This document shows, one piece after another, positions 27,954 to 38,056 of a DNA stretch of 64,000 nucleotides. The stretch is from contig JAXDDX010000004.1 of NCBI GenBank assembly GCA_034670405.1, positions 4,694,001 to 4,758,000 on the forward strand, given 5' to 3'. Below the pieces are notes generated by a model, which was not told where the DNA came from, searched no databases, and saw only the letters and a program-made list of their open reading frames with translations. This stretch comes from Hoplostethus atlanticus. Lineage: Eukaryota > Chordata > Actinopteri > Trachichthyiformes > Trachichthyidae. A program made the position numbers and the translations under genes. Numbering within the stretch: the first letter of the stretch is position 1; each line of letters starts with the position of its first letter.

Positions 27954-29027
27954 TTGTGTGAGCATACGAGCATATGCATGTGTGTCTGCGGGACTCTCTT
28001 TGTGTGTGCATGTGAAATAACAGAAACCTGAAAGAGTGTAAGAGGGGTTATGAACAACTGTGTCAGCGATAGAAGCTCAACTCACGCAGATCACAAACCC
28101 ATTCTCCTGAGCATCTCTCTGATCTCTGTTTTCTTTGTCATGTCAAGACTGTAACAGGTGTCTCACCTAAGGCAAAAACACTGTATATGTCTACTGTTGT
28201 AGCTCTCTGGGATTAAGGAAGAACAGTGCAGTGAGTTTGATACCGAGGCTATATTTCTGTCATGCCCCACCACAGTGCCAACCCTGCGGGTATCGCTGGC
28301 AGTACAGTTTCATCAAGGGATTAAGCACCATGGTGCTGCCTGGCTTGGGCACGTTCCCAGCAATGCACCCATGCCTGACTCACTGGATGAACAGAAGGTC
28401 GGGACATGCCATAACACCGTGTCATGCTGGGCTGGCGACAGGTCCCTGGCACTGCCAGGCACCGGTGACCATAGTGGGCATGCTAATATCAACCCAATAT
28501 GTGTTAGATATGACTCACCTGGAGGTCTCCAGTTATTGTGCCTTGTATTTATCAAGGTGTCACAGGGCGAGTCTGCTCACTGTAAGTCTTTATTGCAAAT
28601 TGGGTTTGATCTTTGATATCATTCAACATGCTTGATGCAAGTTTTAAATTTTAACAATGACAGAAAATCACATTGTCAAATATGGCATTAGCAGGAAAAT
28701 GCTATAAGAAAATTGAGTCTTGATTTGTTTTTGGAGAAAATTGACAAGTGACCTATAGACCTGAATGACTGCCTTTCTCATTTTCCATTGTGCACAGCAC
28801 AAGACTCCATGTTTTTCTCTCTGTCCTGTACCTCCCACCTCCCTCCCTGGTCTCTGAAGCAGGTGGTCTCACTGTAAGACAATAGATCCCTCCCTCCCTT
28901 GATTAAACACACTGAGATTAATTTCCCTCCCCATGCTGCTTGACAGTATGACTTGTGTTTCATAGGTAGCTGACATTATCTGTCTGGCTCAAGGAGCCAC
29001 ATGCTCAGGTACTTCAAGTGTAATCTG
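27954..29027. other. Non-coding sequence; possible conserved block at 28230-28620
   Basis: Two long plus-strand frames (134 and 113 codons) and one minus-strand frame (80 codons) overlap in 28230-28635. None has a domain, and three mutually overlapping frames mean none can be trusted. The block is moderately GC-rich with imperfect inverted phrases (TGCCTGGCTTGGGCACG, ACTGCCAGGCACCGG). It could be a conserved element. 28640-29027 holds nothing notable. Confidence 0.4.
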
Positions 29028-29104
29028 ATAATCTGATGAACAATTTTTGTGAACATGATTATGAACATATTTGAGAAAATGATCATATATGTTCATCAGA
29101 TTAT
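29028..29104. repeat. Perfect 15-bp inverted repeat with 47-nt spacer
   Basis: ATAATCTGATGAACA at 29028-29042 is the exact reverse complement of TGTTCATCAGATTAT at 29090-29104. A transcript could form a 15-bp stem with a 47-nt AT-rich loop. The loop itself repeats GAACATG/GAACATA. The stem is too short and unbranched to call a microRNA. It may be the remnant of a fold-back element or arise from local duplication and inversion. Confidence 0.7.
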
Positions 29105-29113
29105 GAAATTATC

Positions 29114-29139
29114 ATATATATATATATATGTGTGTGTGT
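29114..29139. repeat. Compound (AT)n-(TG)n microsatellite
   Basis: An AT tract of about 16 bp runs directly into a TG tract of about 11 bp, beside the inverted repeat that ends at 29104. Confidence 0.88.
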
Positions 29140-29304
29140 TATTGTAAATGTGGGGAAAATGGTAAATGTATACATTCACCAGCTGGGCCATCTAAGGCCT
29201 TTTTCTTTTCTCCAAACTGGTGTAAATTGGGGTGTGCATCTCTTTTACTTGTGCTAGGCAGATAAGATGTATTCTATTCTTCTATGTATTCAGTGTAGAT
29301 ATAT

Positions 29305-29475
29305 TTCAATTCAAGATTCAAGAACTTTATTTGTCACATACACACACAGGGTGTGCAGTGAAATGGAAAGTGGCAATGCTCAACGGGAATGTGCAAAGGG
29401 CAACAAGTTCACACTATTTACAATAAAAAAAAAAAAACAACACAATATTTACAGTATAGCAGTAAGAGCATTATA
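29305..29475 (-). mobile_element. LINE-type 3' end (5'-truncated non-LTR retrotransposon)
   Basis: On the minus strand the sequence ends CACTGCACACC…GACAAATAAAGTTCTTGAATCTTGAATTGAA. Read on the plus strand this is the well-known fish repeat 'attcaagaactttatttgtcacatac … gcagtgaaatg'. The AATAAA-like signal followed by TTGAA-type short repeats is typical of the 3' ends of fish LINEs. No reverse transcriptase sequence remains. The A-rich stretch near 29425-29480 belongs to the same repeat or its flank. I cannot assign the clade with certainty, and no clear target duplication was found. Confidence 0.6.
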
Positions 29476-30002
29476 AAAAAAATAAAAATATATATTTTGG
29501 CCAATAAATTGATGCCTGATTGATTTTACTGGTTGATGCACTAGCATATTCAACTCATTTCCATCCATGTGTAAAAAGATGAGGATGCCAAAACATGCAC
29601 ACCTCTCAATTAAATTATTTCAATGTGATTTCAAAGAATCTAGCATAACGTGACTCCCTGAGGCCGATAACCTGTTAATAAGGCTCAACTACAGAATACT
29701 TTTACTTTTCTTTTAATGAATCAAAAGACCCTCTGGTGCAGAACTGTAGCGTTGCACAGTCTGCACAATACACAATCATCGCGGTGCAGAGATGTGGTCA
29801 GAAGGACACTCGAGGACTGTGAGAGAGCCTGGCTACTGTGACAGCGTTTTCCACTCACATTAACCTGGAAATGTATCCATTTACCATTTTCCCACATTTA
29901 CTGTAACATATACAGTATACATATTAAATAGTATGAAAACAAGGGAAACACTGGATATGAGGCATTTGAGATGACAGCATAGAAAGACCACATCTCAACA
30001 CA

Positions 30003-30109
30003 CCCATCCATCCATCCATTTTCTAGCTGCTTATCTAGGTCAATGTCGTGGTGGCAACAGGGCAAGCAGAGCAGCCCAGACATCCTTTCCTCCAGCTCCT
30101 CATTCTCAT
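30003..30109 (-). mobile_element. 5'-truncated Rex3/RTE-type LINE insertion, 107 bp
   Basis: On the minus strand this reads GAGCTGGAGGAAAGGATG … GTCTGGGCTGCTCTGC … GATAAGCAGCTAGAAAATGG followed by GGAT/ATGG repeats, the characteristic 3' end of fish RTE-clade (Rex3-like) elements. The flanks are a perfect 11-bp direct duplication, ATCTCAACACA, at 29992-30002 and 30110-30120. A target duplication of this length, a truncated 5' end and a 3' tail at the junction together record one target-primed reverse transcription event. The duplication is unmutated, but the body differs at several positions from the consensus I remember. No coding part is present. Confidence 0.85.
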
Positions 30110-30120
30110 ATCTCAACACA

Positions 30121-31452
30121 GTACCCTGTGTCTGAAAGAATGAAACTGCCAGCAGAGAGGAGAGACAGCTTATGTTTGACTGCAGTTGTTGTTCCTGTAT
30201 TCTTCACTGAGGCACCATAACCTCGGTAGTTATTTGCTTCCAGCTCTGCCCAGGATCGGGTAACCATGACACCCAGTTTTCACATGAAATTAACAATAAA
30301 GACCCTATCCACACTGGCTAGACAGTGTCGTCATGATCAATACATAGACAAATCATGTTTCAATTGATATGACTTGCTATCAAAGACAATATATGGTTCA
30401 TGTTACTGACTTATTTTATTAATTACTTTTGCTGTGGAGGCACATTTTACCTTTTAGTTTGACCTTCCATATTTGTCGTCCTAGCCATGTAAGTAATACA
30501 GAAAGTAGAAATCGCTGAATGCAGCATTTAAAAGGTCCCCAGTATGATTTGGATCATTCAGATAGGAGATATATTATCAGTAGAAACCCTTCCATCCCTG
30601 TTGTCTCTGTGCTCCGCTGGCATGCCTTCCATTGTGCAATATGATCCCATGATCCTGGACCCTTTATTTTTGCTGGAGGCTCCACTGTCATAACAGCATA
30701 TACCCCCTGAGTCAGTACAGGAGTCAGACATATTTACACTCCTTGGGGTTTGAATGTTTGGTACACTAACAGTGCTATTGTTGTACATAGGATTGTTTTC
30801 CCTCTTAGACCACTCCTCTTGAGTTCATTCAAATCAACATTTGTGCAAAATGTAAGCCCACTAACTATAATGTCTGTTCTGAGGTGGAGCATTCTCCTAA
30901 TTGCCTTGAATCAGGGACACAGGATGTTTCCAGGGCTTTAGACTAATGATAGGCAGAGCATGGTGAAGGCTAACACCACCTGGCAAATGTCACAACCATG
31001 TCAAGAGACAGAGGGGGGAGGGCCGTGTTTACATTGAATCAGCCATAATTGTGCATGATTGAGTTATTACAGACTAATTGGGTCTATTGGGTCTATTCTG
31101 TGCAAGCTGAAGCACTACACCAGAGGAGCACTTTGGAGGCAGCAATATTTACTAAATGATTCTTTCAATTGCTTGTTTGTTTCTAGTAGTTACAACTGCC
31201 ATGAGAGGAAGGTGAGGACATTCGAATAGTAACTATAATACAAATGGAGTTGGCCAGAGGTGTTTTTTTTCCCTTCCCCCATTTCCCCTCTGAAGTCGGT
31301 CAATAAACAATCTGCATAACTTTACTGCATCAATATTTAATGTGCCAGCTAAAGGTCTCCTCTCCTACAGGTCTCAGTCAGTCTGGTTTTGATGTTTACT
31401 ACTTTGAAATGTGCCACAGACAGCAAGCAAACAGTCCCTCGGGGTCTCACTG
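30121..31452. other. Unique non-coding sequence, no gene seen
   Basis: Nothing beyond overlapping open frames of 60-76 codons and an eight-base T run near 31264. No regulatory cluster stands out. Confidence 0.55.
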
Positions 31453-31485
<33 letters not shown>

Positions 31486-31494
31486 CGTGCGTGC
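31453..31494. repeat. (TG)n-(TGCG)n compound microsatellite
   Basis: A TG tract (31453-31480) passes into GCGTGCGTGCGTGC. The CVCVCV frame across it is an artefact. Confidence 0.95.
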
Positions 31495-31759
31495 ATAATA
31501 AAGAATGTTTATGCGTTTAATATTTTTATTGTTCCTTGTGAGTGTCTGCCTTTGTTTGTGTGTCTGTGGGCGTGTCCACACATCAGAGGCAGGCCTCAAA
31601 GCCCCCCCGAGCCAGCAGGAACGATCTGCTCCTTCAAATTGCTTACAGCCGGTCTATCAGTGGGGAGGGGGAAAATATGGGGGTGAATTTTTAACGACGA
31701 AAACAAATGAGCCAACACAGGCACACAATTAGGGGGAAGTCATGGCTATGTGTCGTCTT

Positions 31760-32100
31760 TAGATGAGCAACATGATGGCCTCTTTACCCCTACCGGGGGT
31801 AAAGCCCTGCCCCAGGAGATGGCTCATTAGGACTGAGGAGGGCGAGGAGGGGCTGCTGACAGTCAAAACACTGGGCGGGGAGAGGGGGGGGGGGGGGGGG
31901 GTCGCTGCCACTCGGAGGAGAGGGGCTCGGCTTAACTCCTTTCACATCAAGGGCCATTCTGATTGTATGGAGGACATTAGCTCATGGTGCGACCCACTGC
32001 TGCTAAATCATCATGTCACACAAAGGACAGCTGCCATAAGGGCTGAATTAGCTCTACTGCTACAACATTGCCTCAAGACTGGTTACTCTGTACAGTGACT
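31760..32100. promoter_or_regulatory. Possible conserved non-coding block interrupted by a G run
   Basis: Non-repetitive sequence on both sides of the 31884-31901 G run, including CTTTCACATCAAGGGCC, TAAATCATCATGTCACAC and GGGCTGAATTAGCTC. A 111-codon plus-strand frame crosses the G run as a glycine stretch and has no known domain, so I do not call it coding. Confidence 0.2.
31884..31901. repeat. Poly-G homopolymer, 18 bases
   Basis: Eighteen consecutive G residues, preceded by GGGCGGGGAGA. With the preceding G runs this could fold as a G-quadruplex. Homopolymers of this length are also where sequencing and assembly most often miscount. Confidence 0.95.
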
Positions 32101-33000
32101 TAGTCTACTGTTTTCCTCTCTTGTGGATTTTTGTTCAGTTAATTTCACATCTTGTATCAATCGTATATATTTTACATGCGTATTTAGTGCCTATAACTTT
32201 GAGTCCTGTTTCTGACCGCAGCGCTACTGAAGAGTCTTGACCGAAGGAAACTCACGTACAGAAGGCAGAGGGAGGATAAGCCTATGAAAGAGAAGCGCTA
32301 TTAACATTTAAATGATGTCCCCCACAAAGAGGTAATATTATCTGAGTGAAATTAAGAATGATTGTAATAGGGAGGTCTTAGCCAATCAGAATGATCCTTT
32401 TCCCTCTATTAGTACATCATGAAACCTTTCACCAATTATGTCTAATGAATTCTAATGGGGAAGTGCCAATTACAGAGTTTGTACTCACCACTGATACAGT
32501 CATAAGGTGATAGATCTAATTAACTGTGATCCATGGATGATGAAATTACGCCATATTTTTATTCTTTTGTGTCTTAAAGATTTGGTATTTCCCAAAAGGT
32601 AACCTCAAATTAACTCTGTGGAAGCATGGAGTCAGTGAAGGTGAAACTGAGAACAAGGAAGGATGAGACGGTGTAAGAAGGAACTAGAGATGTTTGGTCT
32701 GACTCTGAGGATACAGCATTATTGTAAATAATGTAAACGTGTCTCCAAGTCTTTGTTCAGTGGGCATGGCAGCTTTTGGTCCCATTATGGGACTGCTCTC
32801 CTGGGTCTTTAGAAGCTGGAACAGTGCCACCAGATGGTTAAGAGTAGAAGTGAAGCTGCCATTTTCCACCCTTCATCTTCTTTAATGAGCTGTCATCTCA
32901 CTGTGACAATGACAAAAACAATGCCCTTACCTATATGCCACAATATTACATTTTGGGAAAGACAACAGGGAAGTGGCAACTTAATTGACGGCTAAATTGA
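32101..33000. other. Unique non-coding sequence, no gene seen
   Basis: AT-rich DNA around 32300-32570 with several ATTA/TAAT phrases (CACCAATTATGTC, GATCTAATTAACTG), weakly enhancer-like. Otherwise nothing. Confidence 0.5.
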
Positions 33001-33425
33001 AAGTGACGCTCTTTTAATTAAGACATCTTGAATGAGATGTGTTGTAGTTTCCCTTATCACCCTTCACTGGAAAGCCAAGGAATGTTATTGTTTAGTAGCT
33101 TAGCCAAAGAAGCCAAAGATCTCCTCATGGAAAACAAGTCTGACGCCACAATAATGACTTGTCAAAGTTTCTTTTTGAAAATGACCTCCACGCTTTGATT
33201 CTCTGTTGATCAAAGGAACCAAACCCAGACTGAGTCATTTATTTGTTATACCCTGGCCTGTTTGCATATTGGATGTGAGCTGTGGAACAAATTGGGCTTC
33301 ACACAAATCAGTTCATAGAGATTTAATTAAGCAGCTAATTGAGAGTTGAGTAAGCATTTTGAGATTATTTTTTTAATATTTTCTCATCTAATTATTATTC
33401 AGAGCTAAATTAATTGAAACTCAAA
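33000..33425. promoter_or_regulatory. Possible conserved non-coding element, dense homeodomain cores
   Basis: Contains CTTTTAATTAAGAC, CCACAATAATGAC (Sox-like ACAATAA), GATTTAATTAAGCAGCTAAT, CATCTAATTATTATTC and GCTAAATTAATTG, at least five TAATTA-type cores in about 420 bp without simple-sequence character. This is the densest such cluster in the window. Supported by motif density only. Confidence 0.3.
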
Positions 33426-34639
33426 CATGAGTACGCACTAGTGAGTTCAGGAGGAGGCAAGGATGACAGGAGTTTAGTAACCAGTCACACTATCTAGAGC
33501 CATGTGTAAAAAAACAGTAATAACTGCTAGGCTGTTCTGTGGTTTTTCTAGCTCACGTCATCTGAAGCGTTGCTCATGGCAAAACAGAGTCTATCAAAGA
33601 CGTCACCATGAGCCATAAGAACTAGAATGGGCATTTGTGTTAAGCAACATTCAAACCATTCGACTTCAATGCCTCCTGCAACTCTGTGCTTTTGACATCT
33701 GTACCTAATACCAAATTAGCACGCCCTGAAAAAGAAGTAACATGAAAGACATTGTGAGGAGAGGCTGCTCTTTAGCTAATGGAGTCTTGGCGGCTCTCAC
33801 ACTGGTAGACAGCAAAGTGCCGTTTGCTCAGCATTTAATGAACATGGATCTCTAAGACCATTTAAGCCTTTGGTTCCATTTTTTTCTTAACTCATCTCCT
33901 GGGTTGTAACTGTGGGTCAGGGTGTGATGGCTCATTTTCCAGAGGACAGTCTGACAGAGATAACTGATTACAAGACAGTGATTTTGATTTTCACATCCTC
34001 ACTGAGTGGTACCTCTACCCACTGCATACTCTGATATTTTGATAATTCACAGAGCTGTCATGAAATATATTTGTTGAAATGCTCTTTTTGCAGGTGTGGA
34101 CAGCCATTTTCTGATACCTATTTTACTGTATTCATTGTAATCATATGCATATTCTGTTTTATGCCTTTCTTTGGGCATTTAGTTTTTTTTGTGGACTTTC
34201 TAGGACACATAGGTTGTGTCTGACACACAAAGTGCTTTGACCTTGGACAAAATGCCCCCTCCTCCATCAATCACCAGCTCACTCAAGAACAAGAAAAAGG
34301 ATGCTGGCAAACATAGCATCATCACACCACTTCTTCACATCTCATTGGTTTGACGGAAGCCATCAGTCATGTATGCCAGTGACAAGGCTCTGTGCTCTAT
34401 TTTAGAAAGGATGGAGAAGACCAGATTGGGTATTTGTGATAGGTTTTAAAACACAACTCTATTTTTACTTTCTGAAACTAATTCACAAATCCAACTAATC
34501 ATCATTAAAATATCCACGGCCAGGACAAATAATAGTATATTATATGGAAAGGTAAAGAACCTCTGCCTTACATAGTTATTACTGCTCATAAGTGTGTGTG
34601 CTCATTGTGTCTGTTCAGTACAGCATCCTTTCTTTATCT
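33426..34639. other. Unique non-coding sequence, no gene seen
   Basis: No gene, repeat or clear motif cluster. A T-rich patch lies near 34180-34200. Confidence 0.55.
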
Positions 34640-35150
34640 CCCACCCAAATATGACAGATCCATTATTAGTATCAAAGGAGGAACTTTGGGATGATTTTTT
34701 TCCCAGCAGGATGCCTGAGCAGGCCCAGTTAGGCTATAGGGGGGAAAGTATGCCTTGTTCCTGGAAGAATTGCACTGTTTCTTCCTCCCGCTCTGTAAGA
34801 CAGATGCCCCAATTGGCCTGTCACGAAAAGAAAATGCTTTTAATGGTTAGATTAATTATTGATCAAAGCAGAACCCCCACCCCCTATGGAGGGATTGCTC
34901 CATCACAAGCTCTGACGTCCCTTTTTTTCGACGGGCAGCGGCACACCCCTGTCCCCAGCGGGATACTGATGGCACCCTATTCATCATCTCCTATTGAGAG
35001 GCAATGAGGGAATGGATTCACCTATGAGGCTCCCCAGCGGTAGCTCCCTAGACAGCCTCCCCGCCCTCTCGTCCCCTCTGCAGGGTCCCAGGGGAGGTTT
35101 CAATTAAACTGCCCAAATGTTTGGGACGTTTTAATCCCCTTCCGCCTCGT
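34640..35150. promoter_or_regulatory. Possible conserved non-coding element
   Basis: The block includes TGGTTAGATTAATTATTGAT followed by CAAAGCAG, a GC-rich middle (34920-35090), and TTTCAATTAAACTGCCC … GGGACGTTTTAATCCCC. The longest open frame in the window (137 codons, plus strand, 34594-35007) lies here, but it shows no domain, no conserved motif and no exon context. I read it as open by chance in constrained or biased sequence. Confidence 0.28.
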
Positions 35151-37399
35151 TTATCTCTGCACCCACACCACTGAAGCTCAGACAGTGGAAGAGTGAATCC
35201 ATGGATAAAGCCATCTCACTGTTCACTTTGTGTACTCCTCCTCTATATGGAGATTAGGAGGTGCAGAGTGTATGGGATTATCCTTCCTGTGCCTGTTTAG
35301 ATGTCATACCAAGCCATGCATTTTAGTAGATTCTGCTGTGACACCACTGTTATTGTAGATAAGCATTAAGTCTGAGTAGAGTGGCACAGGATACACAGTA
35401 AAAGCTTGTTTTTAAGCTTGCTACATGACAGGATAGGTGTTAAAAGTACTGACACTAGAGTAATGCGTTAGATTTAAAAACGTGGCCAGCACTTTAATTG
35501 GTTGTAAACGTCAAAATGATTGGATAAAGTTTTGATTTTAAACTCAGCCCTCCTTTACTTTCTGTCTTCCAGCTCTCCCAAATAGTCCACGCCGGTTAAA
35601 GGCACTGTCAGCGAGCTCCTTAAACATTTAACTTGTCATTTTAAGAATTCAAAGGTTAGAAGTTCTGTTTCTCTTCACCTGGCCACACAGAGAAAATATG
35701 ACAATCTTGTCCATGCCTAGTCCAGTGCTAGTCTCCAAGAAATGAGTTGTTGAGTTTGAGGGGAGATAACGAGACGTCTCTGCTGTCTGCCTGACATGCA
35801 GCCTTGAATCAGATTCCTTCTATGGGTCATTACATATTAATGTTTTGATAGGCATGTTTATTGACTTGATGACCTTTAGCAGTCAGATTGAAATAGTAAG
35901 CTATAATGCTCTTTTCAAACGGTGCTCAGCTTGGCTTCGGATTTGTGTCTCATATAATTGACTTCATGGTTTTACAGTACCTGTGGTTGCTCTACACAAC
36001 TAGTGAGAGACAATCTTGGGCGGTGATTTGCTGAGAAACAGCCTGTTAATGGTCAATTGATTAGTGCTTAATGGGAGTATTGATCCAGGTGATCCTGAAT
36101 GTACATTTTTCATCTGATTTCTGAGCTCAGACCGAATGGCCTGCGTGTCTATGCATCTCTGTGTTAAACGTACACCATTAGTGGGTCATATTTTTTCTAC
36201 TTTGACCTCTTCACTCAACCGCTAACTGAAGCATGGAGATCAGGCCAGTAGAGAACGATGTAATCATTTGGTGCCACAGCTACCGGTCACCACAGCGTTG
36301 CAAGTCACTCAGTAAGAGCAATCTGCGTTCTACTGTAGCTCTCCAGTTTATCACCAAGCAGTTTGGAAAGGCTAAATCATTTCCATTCATTGGAGGCTTG
36401 GGTTTGTTATCTTCCCAGAGAGACACGTACATTTCCTCTGTTCCTTTTAGTGTGCACCTCTGCACAAATCAATACTTCCTTATTATTTTCATTCTGCACT
36501 TTCCAACTCACTGTATCAGGGAGTCTGACAGTCTAGTGTCCTCAGAAACGTGGACTACTGCAGCATTGAAAGTTTATTCAGACACACACCACTGTATTGC
36601 ACCACATCGCTATCCCAACAATACCCTTTTACCATAAGGTTATAGATCATTTTGTATTGCACTGTGTGATAAATAAGGATGTTTTGTAGCGTTATTGATT
36701 GTGATTTGGTTTTGATTTTGCGTGCACTCAACTGTAGATTAGTGTAAAGTTAGTGCAGAACACTGAAGCGGACAGAGAGATCTGTCAGACAGAGGACCAT
36801 CTAAAGACAATCAGCATGTCTTTGGTAAAGGATGAGAGTGCCCGGGAGCCAGAGAGATCCATCACTCATCAGACGCTGTTAGGGAAATTTAAGAGCTTAA
36901 TTTTGTCGTTCCAGGCGGTTGATACAGGCAGTGATTCAACGTTGTTGTACCAGAGACTGATAGTGTGCAGATGGGCAGCAATTCCTCAAGGAGAAGGATG
37001 GTCTCTCCCGCTGGAGTTAATGATGTCATGCTGGTGGCTGATCAGTTTCTTTTTCACCACCTCTGGTTATATTGTCTATGCACAATGGCTTCAAAGCTTT
37101 ATAAAAAAAAACGACATTTGTGAAAGAATTGCCTCAAGCTGACATCTGTATTATATTTACAAGGTCAAACTTAAATGTATGACAAACTTTACTGTATGGC
37201 ACCAAACAATACCCTCTGCCCTCAGGGCCATGGCAGTGTAATACCATCAACTACAATTTCACTATCGCTGAAAGATGAACTGAGAGGACAATGTGACTCC
37301 AGTTTTCAACAGAAAGAAAAAGATCTGCCGTATAAATCCAGTGTGACATTGCCCAGGGCTTTAAAATATGAATGAAGTTGGTCTTCATACTGCTTTTCT
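35151..37399. other. Unique non-coding sequence, no gene seen
   Basis: Two long plus-strand frames (134 codons at 36233-36637, 129 codons at 36753-37142) contain no recognisable domain or splice context. AAGCTTGTTTTTAAGCTT is a small palindrome near 35402. CAATTGATTAGTGCTTAATG near 36055 is TAAT-rich. No supported gene. Confidence 0.5.
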
Positions 37400-37760
37400 A
37401 CTTGTACCTGGATCTCCATTTTAATAGGCTAATTACTGGGCAGCTGGCTTGGCGGCCTGCGCCTGGCTCCGCTAAGAGGCCTGAGTCTGAATGGGCTTCA
37501 GCCTCTGCCAGTAGACTGGAGACGGCTGGCTGTGTAGTGTGCTTTCCAGAGATGTCAGTGGAATCCCACCCTAATCCTCTGGTCCCCCGCTGGGAGCCTG
37601 TTGTTGGCGTGGCAGCACTCAGCACATATGACACCATTGATAAGAGCGGCTCCATACGACTCAGTCAAATTAAAAAAGGATCACTTTGGGCTATTAGCTA
37701 ACTGTTTGTCAGAGTGTAATCACTCTCAATGCGATACTCATGCTAAGATCGTTCTGGCGC
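37400..37760. promoter_or_regulatory. Possible conserved non-coding element, GC-balanced
   Basis: GC-richer than its surroundings, with GGCTAATTACTGGGC and ACACCATTGATAAGAGCGGC, and no simple repeat. Frames of 109 (plus) and 85 (minus) codons overlap here. The plus one begins with a hydrophobic stretch that mimics a signal peptide, but no family is recognisable. Confidence 0.24.
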
Positions 37761-37884
37761 TGACTGCGTCTGGCTGTCGGTAGGGTTTTCTTATGAACCA
37801 AGTGCAGTATCTCATGAAGTGCAGAGGATAGATAGGTGCTTGTATTTAATAATGTTTTCTCTCCATCACACTCTGGATGGCGTG

Positions 37885-38056
37885 GATGGCAGTTGGTAGA
37901 TGGCTTATTGCACTTTTACTGCGCTGGTTATGCTCTTTGGATAGGAGATGCACTTAGGATTTCTGGTGACTAGTACTTATCTTGCCTATATGTTGAATGC
38001 ACTTATTGTAAGTCACTTTGGATAAAAGTGTGTGCTAAATGACTGTAATGTAATGT
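37885..38056 (+). mobile_element. L2-type LINE 3' end (5'-truncated)
   Basis: The run from TTATTGCACTTTTACTGCGC through GTTGAATGCACTTATTGTAA, TCACTTTGGATAAAAGTG and TGCTAAATGACTG to the terminal TAATGTAATGT is the familiar 3' end of a teleost L2-clade LINE, also borrowed by some fish SINEs. Only the 3' portion is present, with no reverse transcriptase. The tail is two TAATG units. Several changes from the usual GTCGCTTTGGATAAAAGCG suggest moderate age. No target duplication was identified, and the 5' limit is approximate. Confidence 0.7.

Noticed and set aside
28231-28635. 134- and 113-codon plus-strand frames
   Set aside because: They overlap each other and a minus-strand frame. None shows a family motif, so at most one could be real and none is favoured.
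29028-29104. MicroRNA precursor
   Set aside because: The stem is only 15 bp with a 47-nt unpaired loop, unlike the roughly 30-bp stem of a pre-miRNA, and I recognise no mature miRNA sequence.
34594-35007. Longest open frame (137 codons, plus strand) as a gene
   Set aside because: No domain, no signal or membrane pattern, no splice context. It overlaps a motif-rich block better read as non-coding.
36233-37142. Two successive 129-134 codon plus-strand frames as exons of one gene
   Set aside because: No recognisable protein, no compatible splice sites and no Kozak-like start context. Lengths are within reach of chance in 64 kb read in six frames.
37372-37701. 109-codon frame with a signal-peptide-like start
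   Set aside because: The hydrophobic start comes from a T-rich stretch. The remainder has no domain and a minus-strand frame overlaps it.
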